A stretch of 64,000 nt of DNA from JAMWDF01 sp964645405 (lineage in GTDB: Bacteria > Ratteibacteria > UBA8468 > B48-G9 > DSTR01), in NCBI GenBank assembly GCA_964645405.1, contig CAZYCA010000042.1, forward strand, positions 186,001 to 250,000. Direction: 5' to 3'. The position numbers and the translations under genes were made by a program. The notes beneath the pieces are model-generated. The model saw nothing but the letters and a program-made list of their open reading frames with translations, was not told the origin of the DNA and ran no database searches. Shown here piece after piece: positions 53,169-61,515 of this stretch (its first letter is position 1; each line of letters opens with the position of its first letter).

Positions 53169-54263
53169 ATGAACAACAGAGAAAGATTCATTCGCACACT
53201 GAAGTACTTACCCTGTGACTATCTTCCTCTTTATCCAGAACCAGTCTGGTCAACTACGCTGGCTACCTGGAAAAAACAGGGGCTACCGGAAAATGTGACT
53301 CTGGAGGAATACTTTGGTCTGGAACCATTGCCTTTTGTGTACGCAGGACCAAACACTAATATTTTCCCCCCTTTTGAGGAAAAACTTCTGCACCAGGATG
53401 AAAAACAGATAATCAAAATTGACCGGTACGGTAGAACAGTCCGGGATTACCTTGACCACACCAGCATGCCTGAGTGGATTGAATTTCCGGTTAAATCCCC
53501 TTCAGATTTAAAAACTATCCTGAAAGAAAGATTCAACCCTGATTCCCTGCAGGAGCGCTGGCCTAAAGACTGGTTATCACAGAAACACAAGTGGGTTCAG
53601 GATGGAGAAAACCGCGACTACCTTCTTTTTCTGGATGGTGGTTGTTACTACGGAATCCTGCGCAATATAAGCGGGGTGGAAACAGCCAGTTATCTCTTTT
53701 ATGACGCACCAGAGCTGGTGGAAGAACTTTTTGAGCGCATCAGTTACTTCTGCCTGGAAGGAATAAAGAAAACAGCTGAAAATGGTATCAAGGTTGATTA
53801 TCTGGGTTTTGGAGAAGATATCGCCTTCAAGACATCCTGCCTTGTTTCCCCGAAAATATTGGAGAATTTTCTTTTTCCTCGTTATCAGAAAGTAGTCTCT
53901 GCTGCCCAAAAAAAGGGGATATCTCTGGTTATCTATGACAGTGATGGATGCCTGCTGCCGCTTTTTGATAACTTAATGGAAGCAGGTATTGATTGCTTTT
54001 TACCATGCGAGGTGGCAGCCGGGATGGATCCTGTTTTTCTCAGAAAACGTTTTGGAAGGCGTCTGAAGATGATTGGCGGGATAGACAAGCGCAGTCTGGC
54101 TTCTGGAAAGAAAGCAATAGAACAAGAAATAAAAAAGAAAGTACCCGTGATGAAAGAAGGGGGTTATATACCGCGGATTGACCATTCAGTTTCTTCAGAT
54201 ATCAGTCTGGAAAATTATTGCTTCTATCTTCAGCTTTTAAAAGAAACAGTATACAATCTGTAA
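53169..54263 (+). CDS. uroporphyrinogen decarboxylase-fold (UROD-like) protein, second copy
   Basis: A 364-residue paralogue of the protein at 6780-7955, with the same opening (NNRERFIRTLKYLPCDY) and the shared segments GGIDKRSLASGKKAI and GGYIPRIDHSVSSDIS. LVIYDSDGCLLPLFDNLMEAG corresponds to a conserved barrel strand. It is probably an enzyme of one-carbon or corrinoid chemistry and not a heme enzyme, by analogy with this expanded family. The uronate isomerase gene follows 21 bases later and is likely co-transcribed. Confidence 0.85.
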   Translation: MNNRERFIRTLKYLPCDYLPLYPEPVWSTTLATWKKQGLPENVTLEEYFGLEPLPFVYAGPNTNIFPPFEEKLLHQDEKQIIKIDRYGRTVRDYLDHTSMPEWIEFPVKSPSDLKTILKERFNPDSLQERWPKDWLSQKHKWVQDGENRDYLLFLDGGCYYGILRNISGVETASYLFYDAPELVEELFERISYFCLEGIKKTAENGIKVDYLGFGEDIAFKTSCLVSPKILENFLFPRYQKVVSAAQKKGISLVIYDSDGCLLPLFDNLMEAGIDCFLPCEVAAGMDPVFLRKRFGRRLKMIGGIDKRSLASGKKAIEQEIKKKVPVMKEGGYIPRIDHSVSSDISLENYCFYLQLLKETVYNL

Positions 54264-54284
54264 AGAATTAAACAGAGGAAGGCT

Positions 54285-55706
54285 ATGGCGGAAAAACCAT
54301 TTATGAACGAAGACTTTTGTCTGGAAAGCGAATTTGCTCGCCGGCTTTACCACGAGTATGCCGAAAATCAGCCTATCATTGATTACCACTGTCATCTACC
54401 AGTGAAACTTTTGGCGGAAAACCACTTTTTTGAAAACCTCACTGAAATCTGGCTGAAAGGTGATCATTATAAGTGGAGGGCGATGAGGACTAATGGTGTG
54501 CCAGAGTATTATATTACCGGGCAAGCTTCTGATTGGGAGAAGTTTCAAAAGTGGGCTGAAACTGTTCCCGGTACTGTGCGTAATCCTCTCTACCACTGGA
54601 CACATCTGGAGTTGAAAAAACCTTTTGGTATTACTGATCGGTTACTGTGCCCGGAAACTGCGGAAAGTATCTGGAACCACTGCAATTATCTCCTCTCACA
54701 GAAAGAATTTTCTGCCAGGGGACTACTCCGGCAATGGAACGTGATTGTTCTCTGCACCACTGATGACCCGGCGGATAGTTTAGAATACCACCGCAGATTA
54801 AGTCAGGAAAAAGATCTGAACATCAGGATTCTTCCCGGGTTTAGACCTGACAGGGGCCTGGCAGTGGAACAACCAGAAAAATTTAATCTCTGGCTGCAGC
54901 AGCTTGCGGGAAGTGCTGAAATGGAGGTTAAAGACTGGACAACATACCTGATGGCGCTGAAAAAAAGGATAGATGCTTTTCATCAGGCAGGTTGTCGTCT
55001 CTCTGACCATGCTCTGGAAAGACCCTGGTCAGAAGATTATACAGAGAAAAAAGTAGCCTGTATTTTTAACAAGGTGCGGAGTGGAAAAACACCGGCTCCC
55101 GAAGAAGCTGCCTGTTTTAAGTCTGCTGTTTTATACCATCTGGGTGTCATGTACCAGGAAAAAGGATGGACCCAGCAATATCACCTCGGAGTACTGAGAA
55201 ATTGCAACAGCCGGATGATGGAAAGACTTGGTCCTGACAGTGGTTTTGACGCCATCGGGGATTTTGAATTAGCCCGGCCTCTGGTGCGTCTGCTGGACCG
55301 TCTGGATAGAGAAAACCATTTACCCCGGACAATCCTTTACAACATTAACCCAAAAGATAATGAGGTTTTAGCCTCAGTGGCAGGCTGTTTCCAGGAAGAA
55401 ATACCAGGAAAGATACAACTGGGAAGTGCCTGGTGGTTCCTTGACCAGAAAGATGGTATGGAAAAACAGCTGGAATGTCTTTCTAATTTAGGTTTGCTCA
55501 GTCGCTTTGTTGGTATGCTAACAGATTCCCGGTCCTTCCTTTCTTTCAGCCGCCATGAATATTTCCGTAGAATCCTTTGCAATCTCCTGGGCAGGGATGT
55601 AGCCAGAGGGTTAGTTCCTGCTGACGAGAAACTTCTTGGTAACATGGTCCTGGATATCTGCTACCGTAATGCCCGCAGATATTTCCGCTTTGACCTTCCT
55701 GAATAA
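54285..55706 (+). CDS. uxaC: uronate isomerase
   Basis: A 473-residue enzyme converting glucuronate to fructuronate (or galacturonate to tagaturonate) in hexuronate catabolism. Family marks: IIDYHCHLP near the start (metal His pair), WKNFE-like WLKGDHYKWRAMRTNGV, ILPGFRPDRGL, FVGMLTDSRSFLSFSRHEYFRR and GRDVARGLVPADEKLLG. The length agrees with UxaC (about 470). Other hexuronate genes (UxaA/B, UxuA) are not in the window. AGAGGAAGG precedes the ATG. Confidence 0.95.
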   Translation: MAEKPFMNEDFCLESEFARRLYHEYAENQPIIDYHCHLPVKLLAENHFFENLTEIWLKGDHYKWRAMRTNGVPEYYITGQASDWEKFQKWAETVPGTVRNPLYHWTHLELKKPFGITDRLLCPETAESIWNHCNYLLSQKEFSARGLLRQWNVIVLCTTDDPADSLEYHRRLSQEKDLNIRILPGFRPDRGLAVEQPEKFNLWLQQLAGSAEMEVKDWTTYLMALKKRIDAFHQAGCRLSDHALERPWSEDYTEKKVACIFNKVRSGKTPAPEEAACFKSAVLYHLGVMYQEKGWTQQYHLGVLRNCNSRMMERLGPDSGFDAIGDFELARPLVRLLDRLDRENHLPRTILYNINPKDNEVLASVAGCFQEEIPGKIQLGSAWWFLDQKDGMEKQLECLSNLGLLSRFVGMLTDSRSFLSFSRHEYFRRILCNLLGRDVARGLVPADEKLLGNMVLDICYRNARRYFRFDLPE

Positions 55707-55796
55707 ATCTGAAAGTGTCAGATTGCAGGTAAAAGATACCGCGTACTTTTCCGGATTAGATAAACTCCAGTTCTCAGGAGCTTTTCCGCAGAGTAA

Positions 55797-56261
55797 TTAC
55801 TTGCTCAAAAGTTCCTTAATCATTACCACCAGTTGTTCCTCACTCATCTTTCCTACGTGCTTCTTAACAATCTCCCCCTTCCGGTTAATAAAAAAGGTGG
55901 TGGGAACAGCCTGGATACCTCCGTACAATGATTTTACTTCCTCGGTGCCTATCACTACCGGATAGCTCACATTATCCTGCTCCACTATCTTCTGGATATC
56001 CTTTTTCTCGCTGCTTACTGCAATCCCGATAAACTCCACTCCCTTTCCTTTATAGGTTTGATATACCTTCACGAAATCAGGAATTTCCAGGCGGCAGGGT
56101 GGACACCAGGAAGCCCAGAAGTTTAACACCACTATCTTCCCCTTGTAGTCGGCCAGTTTTACAGTTTTACCGGTAAGTGTCGGCAGAGAAAAATCTGGCG
56201 CCTGTTGCTGGGCGCTTAACAAACCTACTGCTAACAAACAAAGCAGCAAAATCTTTCTCAT
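55797..56261 (-). CDS. TlpA/ResA-like periplasmic thioredoxin
   Basis: A 154-residue protein with a signal peptide (KILLLCLLAVGLLSAQQ) and the thioredoxin fold. WASWCPPCRLE holds the redox CxxC, and VPTTFFINRKGEIVKK carries the cis-proline region. The SLPTLTGKTVKLADYKGK start is typical of TlpA/ResA proteins, which reduce disulfides on the outside of the inner membrane, often with CcdA as electron source (34826-35524). An extended -10 promoter is seen at 56287-56295, and AGGAGGGGG lies just before the ATG. Confidence 0.92.
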   Translation of the reverse strand: MRKILLLCLLAVGLLSAQQQAPDFSLPTLTGKTVKLADYKGKIVVLNFWASWCPPCRLEIPDFVKVYQTYKGKGVEFIGIAVSSEKKDIQKIVEQDNVSYPVVIGTEEVKSLYGGIQAVPTTFFINRKGEIVKKHVGKMSEEQLVVMIKELLSK

Positions 56262-56286
56262 CTCCCCCTCCTGTTTTAGTTGAGCT

Positions 56287-56295
56287 ATTATACCA
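56287..56295 (-). promoter_or_regulatory. extended -10 promoter of the TlpA-like gene
   Basis: The reverse strand reads TGGTATAAT, a perfect -10 hexamer with TG extension, about 25 bases before the TlpA-like start codon. The -35 region (CTGCAA) is weak. Confidence 0.6.
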
Positions 56296-56364
56296 CAAAC
56301 TTACATTCTTGCAGAGGACGGGCCTCAACAGGAATCTATTCTTGTGACCATTTACTGTTATCTC

Positions 56365-56393
56365 TTGACAGGGGAAATTCTTCCGGGTAAAAT
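56365..56393 (+). promoter_or_regulatory. sigma-70 promoter of the Fur-headed operon
   Basis: TTGACA (56365-56370), a 17-base spacer and TAAAAT (56388-56393) form a near-consensus promoter. The Fur box begins at the next base, so a bound repressor would prevent transcription. Confidence 0.85.
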
Positions 56394-56412
56394 GATAATG
56401 AGAATTATTATC
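56394..56412 (+). promoter_or_regulatory. Fur box
   Basis: GATAATGAGAATTATTATC matches the 19-bp Fur consensus GATAATGATAATCATTATC at 17 of 19 positions and is a near-perfect inverted repeat. It lies between the -10 box and the fur start, which indicates autoregulation and metal control of the operon. Zur or PerR boxes are similar, so the metal is not certain. Confidence 0.85.
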
Positions 56413-56429
56413 AAAAAGGAGCAACAGTG

Positions 56430-56894
56430 ATGAGGTACGGAAATCCCTGGGTGTATAGAGCAATACTGGCAGAGGGAATAAGAATGACACAGGCAAGGAA
56501 AGCAGTGCTGGATATACTTTCCAGAGACAATATAGACCATCCCAGCGCTGAGGATATCTATTTCCTCATCCACAGAATCAACCCTGTCATCGGACTTGCC
56601 ACTGTCTACAGGACACTTGATTTGTTAACCAGGATGGGAATCATCCAGAAGTTTGATTTTGGTGATGGTAAGGCAAGATATGAATTAGTTACGGAAAGCA
56701 AAACACCTCACCACCATCACCTTTTCTGTACCCAATGCAGAAAAGTTATTGACTATACTGACTTTACTGATGAAGAGAAAGAACTGATTGCAAGGACTGA
56801 AAAAGCACTTACGGAAAAATATAAGTTTAAAATAAAAAATCATATCATCCAGTTCTACGGAGTGTGCCCTGAGTGTAATAGTGAAAGGAGGTGA
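56430..56894 (+). CDS. Fur-family metal-responsive regulator
   Basis: A protein of about 154 residues with the Fur domain order. The winged helix includes HPSAEDIYFLIHRINPVIG and LATVYRTLDLLTRMGII; a metal-binding dimerisation domain follows, with KTPHHHHLFCTQCRK and VCPECNSE (two CxxC pairs forming a structural zinc site). The metal sensed could be iron or zinc; Fur, Zur and PerR share these motifs. GTG at 56427 is an alternative start, as AAGGAG fits either one. It heads the downstream run and is preceded by its own Fur box. Confidence 0.9.
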   Translation: MRYGNPWVYRAILAEGIRMTQARKAVLDILSRDNIDHPSAEDIYFLIHRINPVIGLATVYRTLDLLTRMGIIQKFDFGDGKARYELVTESKTPHHHHLFCTQCRKVIDYTDFTDEEKELIARTEKALTEKYKFKIKNHIIQFYGVCPECNSERR

Positions 56895-56899
56895 GAATT

Positions 56900-57154
56900 A
56901 TGTACTGGCAAAGAGGATGGAGAAACTGGTACAGAATGACAGGCCTTCCTGGCTGGATGAGGGCATCTATGGGACTTCCTGCCCGGGGAAGATGCTGGTG
57001 GGGTTTTGCACCTTTCTGGTGGGACTATACCAGGGGCTGGCTCACTCCAGACAGGGAAATGGAGATGTTGAGACAGGAGGAGGAAGCCTTAAAGGAAGAG
57101 CTTAAAATAATTCAGGAAAGAATAAGTGTCCTGGAAAAAGAAATTAAGAGATGA
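56900..57154 (+). CDS. small DUF5320-like protein with coiled-coil tail
   Basis: 84 residues. The N-terminal 45 are rich in Trp, Tyr, Gly, Met and Arg (MYWQRGWRNWYRM); the last 35 are charged heptads (EEEALKEELKIIQERISVL), predicted as a coiled coil. This two-part layout resembles small proteins found beside MinD-type ferredoxin ATPases (DUF5320 group), though I am not certain. The start at 56900 has AGGAGG 8 bases upstream. Its frame does not match the longer overlapping frame from 56881, which lacks such support. Confidence 0.65.
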   Translation: MYWQRGWRNWYRMTGLPGWMRASMGLPARGRCWWGFAPFWWDYTRGWLTPDREMEMLRQEEEALKEELKIIQERISVLEKEIKR

Positions 57155-57169
57155 GAGGAGGTGATTGAT

Positions 57170-57388
57170 ATGCCAGGCGGAGACGGAACAGGACCATTAG
57201 GACGGGGCCCAATTGGAGGAAGAGAAATGGGCATGGGAAGAGGAATGGGAAGAAGAGGAATCAGAGGTGCAGGACCTGGTGGGTTTTGCGTATGCCCATC
57301 CTGTGGAGAAAAGGTTGCCCATCAAGCAGGAACCCCCTGCTCTTCTATGCGCTGTCCTAAGTGTGGGACAAGAATGGTAAGAGAATGA
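57170..57388 (+). CDS. small DUF5320-like Gly-rich protein with zinc-ribbon end
   Basis: 72 residues beginning MPGGDGTGPLGRGPIGG, the hallmark Gly-rich N-terminus of DUF5320-type proteins, followed by repeated GMGRGMG units. The C-terminus has CVCPSCGEKV and CSSMRCPKCGTRM, a four-cysteine zinc-ribbon or rubredoxin-like motif. Members often accompany MinD-like ferredoxin ATPases and nitrogenase-cofactor-type proteins, as here. AGGAGG lies 8 bases before the ATG at 57170. Its role is unknown. Confidence 0.8.
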   Translation: MPGGDGTGPLGRGPIGGREMGMGRGMGRRGIRGAGPGGFCVCPSCGEKVAHQAGTPCSSMRCPKCGTRMVRE

Positions 57389-57389
57389 G

Positions 57390-58268
57390 ATGACAATCAC
57401 GGTAGCAAGTGGTAAGGGAGGAACAGGGAAAACCCTGGTGGCTACCTCTCTGGCATTATCAATTGGAGAAAACGCCCAGTTTCTTGACTGTGATGTGGAA
57501 GAACCGAACGGCTACATATTTTTGAAGCCAGAGATAAAAAAAACTATAAAGATCTGTCTGCCCAAACCAACGATTGATATAAAAAGATGCAGTTTCTGTG
57601 GCAGATGCAGGAGCGCCTGTCACTACAATGCAATATCCGTCATTAAACCAGGGAATAAGAGCCGGGGTAAAGTTCTTTTTTTCTATGAACTCTGTCATAG
57701 TTGTGGTGCCTGTGCGCTTGTATGTCCTGAAAACGCCATATATGAGAAGGAAGAAGAAAAAGGAACTGTAGAGATAGGGACTGCCAGAGGTATCTTTTCC
57801 TTTATTCAGGGGAAACTGAAGGTGGCTGAACCGAGCCCTGTCCCTGTTGTAAAGGCAGTAAAAAAACATATTCGTCAGGATAGAGTCAATATTATAGATG
57901 CTTGCCCCGGTACAAGCTGTCCAGTGGTTGAAGCGGTAAAGGGCGCTGATTTTTGCATCCTTGTAACCGAGCCCACACCATTCGGGCTAAATGACCTTGC
58001 ATTAGCGCTGGGGATGACTAAAAAAATGGGAATTCCTTCGGGTATAATAATAAACCGTGCAGATATCGGGGATAAGGAAGTGGAAAATTATGCTAAAAAA
58101 CAAGGGATACCAATCCTTTTACATATTCCGTTCCAAAGACAGATTGCTGTATCCTACTCCAGAGGAATACCTCTGGTTAGTATCTTCCCGGAATATGTTT
58201 CTACCCTCAAAGAAATTTTTACGCGGATAGCACACGAAATTTTGAAAAACAGGAAGGAATATGAATAG
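57390..58268 (+). CDS. MinD-superfamily ATPase with inserted ferredoxin domain (copy 1)
   Basis: 292 residues. Deviant Walker A SGKGGTGKT at 7-15 is followed by the dual 4Fe-4S ferredoxin insert (Cys67/70/73/77 and Cys102/105/108/112; RCSFCGRCRSAC, LCHSCGACALVC). The rest of the ATPase carries IIDACPGTSCPV and TEPTPFGLNDLA. COG1149-type proteins may couple ATP use to electron transfer or Fe-S assembly; the role is not established. It starts one base after the DUF5320-like gene and overlaps the permease by 8 bases. Confidence 0.92.
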   Translation: MTITVASGKGGTGKTLVATSLALSIGENAQFLDCDVEEPNGYIFLKPEIKKTIKICLPKPTIDIKRCSFCGRCRSACHYNAISVIKPGNKSRGKVLFFYELCHSCGACALVCPENAIYEKEEEKGTVEIGTARGIFSFIQGKLKVAEPSPVPVVKAVKKHIRQDRVNIIDACPGTSCPVVEAVKGADFCILVTEPTPFGLNDLALALGMTKKMGIPSGIIINRADIGDKEVENYAKKQGIPILLHIPFQRQIAVSYSRGIPLVSIFPEYVSTLKEIFTRIAHEILKNRKEYE

Positions 58269-59250
58269 ACAAAAGGAAAGCCCTTTAACCAGGATTTTAT
58301 TAATCTTTGGAATTTTTTTTCTTCTTGCTATTGTTAACATGTGGAATTCAGGAAATCTTGGTTTTCTCTTAAAAAATCCAAAACTTCAGGTCTTCACCAT
58401 AGTTATCACAGCAATACTACTGGAAGCAATTCCTTTTATCCTCATTGGTGCTATCATCTCCGGGACCATAGAGGTCCTTGTCTCCGAAGAAAAATTACAA
58501 AAGGCATTCCCCCAGAACAGGTTTTTATCAGCAGTTACTGGTTCTTTTCTCGGTATTCTATTCCCTGTATGCTCCTGTGGTAACGTCATTGTGGCGAGAA
58601 GATTGCTGAAAAAAGGAGTTCCTGCCTCCGGTGGTCTCAGTTATATGCTGGCTTCCCCCATCATCAACCCTATAACCATACTGTCAACCTTTATCGCCTT
58701 TTCATACTCACTCCGCATTGTTGTCGGTAGAATATTAGTTACCTTCATATCAGCGGTTGTGGCTTCTCTTATCCTCTCTTTTAGAAATCGTGTGTCTTTA
58801 AAAGAGTCTGAAGAAGACCACCATATCCATCATTCTCATCTATCAAAGACAGAACAGGTCTTTCACCACGCAGAAGCTGACTTCCTGCTGATGGGGCGAT
58901 ACCTTGTCCTGGGAGCACTGGCAGCAGCGATATTCCAGACATTTATCTCCAGACAGGCATTTTTATCACTTGCAGGGAATAAACTCCTTTCCGTATTCTT
59001 GATGCAGTTACTGGGGATATTGTTTTCCCTCTGCTCATTTGCTGATGCCTTTGTCGCAGGTACCTTTGTTCACCTTCCTTCTTTTTCTAAGATTGTCTTT
59101 ATGGTTGCCGGTCCAATGATGAATATAACTGTTTCTATCCTTTATACCGGGACATTTAAAAAGAGCTTTGTCCTGAAACTTATGCTTACCTTATTTATCA
59201 CTATTTTTGTCTCAGGAGTTATCGGCACGTACATTACAGGGGGGAATTAG
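58261..59250 (+). CDS. COG0701-type permease (YraQ/ArsP/YcgR-like)
   Basis: A 329-residue integral membrane protein with about eight helices. FPVCSCGNVIVARRLLKKG and ASPIINPITILSTF match the two pore motifs of COG0701 permeases, which move metals or metalloids or similar small compounds. Compared with the 31696 gene it lacks an HMA domain and has a His-rich loop (DHHIHHSHLSKTEQ). The TIGR03943 gene follows directly (no gap), repeating the YcgR/YcgQ pairing known in Bacillus-type genomes. Fur-box control suggests a metal link. Confidence 0.88.
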   Translation: MNRQKESPLTRILLIFGIFFLLAIVNMWNSGNLGFLLKNPKLQVFTIVITAILLEAIPFILIGAIISGTIEVLVSEEKLQKAFPQNRFLSAVTGSFLGILFPVCSCGNVIVARRLLKKGVPASGGLSYMLASPIINPITILSTFIAFSYSLRIVVGRILVTFISAVVASLILSFRNRVSLKESEEDHHIHHSHLSKTEQVFHHAEADFLLMGRYLVLGALAAAIFQTFISRQAFLSLAGNKLLSVFLMQLLGILFSLCSFADAFVAGTFVHLPSFSKIVFMVAGPMMNITVSILYTGTFKKSFVLKLMLTLFITIFVSGVIGTYITGGN

Positions 59251-59958
59251 ATGGAACTTCTAAGAAAGAAAAACTTTTACCAGACACTTACGATATTTAT
59301 CTGGCTGTCCTTCCTTTTCATAATAGAAGCCACAGGAAAACTTCAGGTATACATTAACAAAAAGTTCTTTCCCTTTACTGTACTTGGTTCATTGATACTT
59401 CTGGTATTATTCATTGTTAAACTGAAAAAAATCAGAAAGGAACATTCTGAAAACATTGACCTCATTTCCCTGCTTTCTTTCCTTCTGTTTCTCTTTCCGG
59501 TTCTGCTGGCAACAATTGTCAGACCGGGCAATCTTCCGGCACTGGCAGCGGGCAAACGAGGCATCAGTCAGGAGTTTACAGGTGCGGATGTGATGACAAT
59601 ACTAAAAGAACAGTTAGAGATGGAAGGCAATTATAAAAAAATGAATATAAAACAACTTCTTGCCTTTTCTAAAAATAAACCCACGGAGATTGATGGTAAG
59701 GAGGTATCTGTAGAGGGCTTTGTATTTAAGCAGAATAACGGGAAAGAAGGATTTATGCTGGTACGGTTTCTCATTACCTGTTGTGCAGCTGACGCTACAC
59801 CACTGGGAGTACAGGTTACTTATCAAAATGCAGAGCAATTAAAACAGGATGAATGGGTAAAGGTCTACGGGAAATGTCTGATGAAAGAAAACAAAATAGT
59901 CATTCTTGCTGAAGAAGTAAGAAAAACACAGGCTCCATCTAATGTTTATCTGTATTAA
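59251..59958 (+). CDS. TIGR03943/DUF1980 (YcgQ-like) protein
   Basis: 235 residues: two to three hydrophobic helices (about 10-28, 36-56, 68-90) and then a C-terminal soluble domain with KPTEIDGKEVSVEGFVF, MLVRFLITCCAADATPLG (a CC pair) and EWVKVYGKC. This matches the TIGR03943 (YcgQ) family, the usual partner of COG0701 permeases. The partner permease is encoded immediately upstream. The function is unknown; the domain resembles an OB-fold that may bind a metal or ligand. GGGGGGA precedes the ATG. Confidence 0.88.
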   Translation: MELLRKKNFYQTLTIFIWLSFLFIIEATGKLQVYINKKFFPFTVLGSLILLVLFIVKLKKIRKEHSENIDLISLLSFLLFLFPVLLATIVRPGNLPALAAGKRGISQEFTGADVMTILKEQLEMEGNYKKMNIKQLLAFSKNKPTEIDGKEVSVEGFVFKQNNGKEGFMLVRFLITCCAADATPLGVQVTYQNAEQLKQDEWVKVYGKCLMKENKIVILAEEVRKTQAPSNVYLY

Positions 59959-59971
59959 CAGGGAGGGGTCA

Positions 59972-60616
59972 ATGAACAGAAAGAATTTGCATATGTGGGA
60001 AGAGTTAAGTCATCACCTGCCATTTTCTATATTGAGTGTAAGCATAGGACTTATGTTAGTTGGCCTTTTCACCATTATAACCGAAATGTTAGGTATCCAA
60101 AACGTCTCACCTTACTCTGAGGAACTTTTCCATATCTTTCATCCTGTCCACTTACTCTTTTCTGCCATTGCCACAACCGCCATGTTCTGGCAACATGAAA
60201 AAAGGGTCGTAAAGGCAACAGTTATTGGTTTTCTTGGCTCTGTGGGCATATGTGGAATCAGTGATATTATCATCCCTTACATTTCAGGCTTTCTCCTTGG
60301 GGCGCAGATGCACCTTCATATTTGCATCGTCCAGCATCCCCAGCTGATTTTAACTTTTGTCATTGTTGGCATCCTTATGGGATTTTTTGCACCAGGGACA
60401 CTGGAAAAACAGGAAGGTGTGATTTTTTCTCATTCTCTCCATGTGATGGTAAGCGCTATTGCCTCCATACTTTATCTTGTGTCCTTTGGCGTTACAGACT
60501 GGATACACCGGCTGGGCGCCATTTTAATCTATATGGTTTTAGCAGTAGTAATACCCTGCTGCACCAGTGATATTGTCTTCCCGCTCCTTTTTACTTCAAA
60601 AGAGAATAACCAGTGA
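59972..60616 (+). CDS. polytopic membrane protein, His-rich
   Basis: 214 residues with about six predicted helices. Conserved-looking histidine pairs at helix ends are striking: FHIFHPVHLLFSAI, MHLHICIVQHPQ and SHSLHVMV. These could hold a metal. I recognise no named family. The ATG at 59972 has GGGAGGGG 3 bases upstream; an upstream in-frame ATG within the previous gene lacks this. The stop overlaps the next gene (GTGA). It lies between the TIGR03943 protein and the second MinD-type ATPase in a Fur-box operon. Confidence 0.7.
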   Translation: MNRKNLHMWEELSHHLPFSILSVSIGLMLVGLFTIITEMLGIQNVSPYSEELFHIFHPVHLLFSAIATTAMFWQHEKRVVKATVIGFLGSVGICGISDIIIPYISGFLLGAQMHLHICIVQHPQLILTFVIVGILMGFFAPGTLEKQEGVIFSHSLHVMVSAIASILYLVSFGVTDWIHRLGAILIYMVLAVVIPCCTSDIVFPLLFTSKENNQ

Positions 60617-61515
60617 AAATACTGACTGTAATAAGCGGAAAGGGTGGCACAGGAAAGACATTTCTTACTGCATCCTTTGCTGTTCTTGCCGAAAACAAAG
60701 TACTGGTTGACTGTGATGTGGATGCTGCAAATCTGTATATTCTTTTGCACCCTGATATTAAAAAGGATGAAGTATTTATTGGTGGATATGAAGCGGAAAT
60801 AACGCAAGGAAAATGTATACGGTGTGGGAAATGTCTGACTGTATGCAGGTTTGATGCCATAAAAACAGTCAAGAATAAAAATAATTCCATTGACAAACTC
60901 CTTATAGACCCGCTGTCCTGTGAAGGTTGTGGCGCCTGTCTTTACGGATGCCCTGCTGGTGCGATAGAGATAAAGGAGAAGAAAAGCGGAAGATGGTTTA
61001 CATCTGATACAAAATATGGACCCTTTGTATTCGCCAGACTGGACATAGCGGCTGAAAACTCAGGCAAACTTGTAACTAAAATAAAAGAGGAAGCATATAA
61101 ATTAGCAAAGGAAAAACAGGCGGACTATGTAATCATAGACGGACCTCCGGGTATAGGATGTCCTGTCATCGCCTCTTTGTCCGGTGTTGACCTTGCCCTT
61201 GTTGTAACAGAGCCGACACTTTCAGGAATAAGTGATATGGAACGTGTAATGGAGGTTGCTGCCTTCTTCGGGATTGAGACAAAGGTGGTGATAAACAAAT
61301 ATGACCTTAATATGGAAAACACCGTAAAGATAGAGCATCTCTGTAAGGAGCGGAATATTGATATTGCTGGATATATCCCTTTTTCAGAAAAGGTGCCTGA
61401 GTCAATAGTTCAGACTACACCTTATGTTCAGTTTTCCGATGATCCTGTCTCAGAAGCCATGAAAAATATATGGTGTAATCTAATAACAAAGGGGCAATAT
61501 GAAGACACAACTTGA
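60613..61515 (+). CDS. MinD-superfamily ATPase with inserted ferredoxin domain (copy 2)
   Basis: 300 residues, starting at GTG. Walker A SGKGGTGKT lies at 8-16, and the ferredoxin insert holds Cys68/71/74/78 and Cys103/106/109/113 (KCIRCGKCLTVC, SCEGCGACLYGC). IDGPPGIGCPVIASLSGVD and TEPTLSGISDMERV complete the family pattern. It differs clearly from copy 1 (57390-58268), so the two are diverged paralogues that may act as a pair. The next gene encodes an Mrp ATPase and overlaps by 17 bases. Confidence 0.92.
   Translation: MKILTVISGKGGTGKTFLTASFAVLAENKVLVDCDVDAANLYILLHPDIKKDEVFIGGYEAEITQGKCIRCGKCLTVCRFDAIKTVKNKNNSIDKLLIDPLSCEGCGACLYGCPAGAIEIKEKKSGRWFTSDTKYGPFVFARLDIAAENSGKLVTKIKEEAYKLAKEKQADYVIIDGPPGIGCPVIASLSGVDLALVVTEPTLSGISDMERVMEVAAFFGIETKVVINKYDLNMENTVKIEHLCKERNIDIAGYIPFSEKVPESIVQTTPYVQFSDDPVSEAMKNIWCNLITKGQYEDTT

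Noticed and set aside
55708..55722. Short hairpin after uxaC
   Set aside because: The stem has only five pairs (TCTGA/TCAGA) and no T run follows, so it does not qualify as a terminator.
56881..57105. 75-codon frame overlapping the DUF5320-like gene
   Set aside because: It competes with the 56900 frame, which has AGGAGG at ideal distance and a matching protein pattern.
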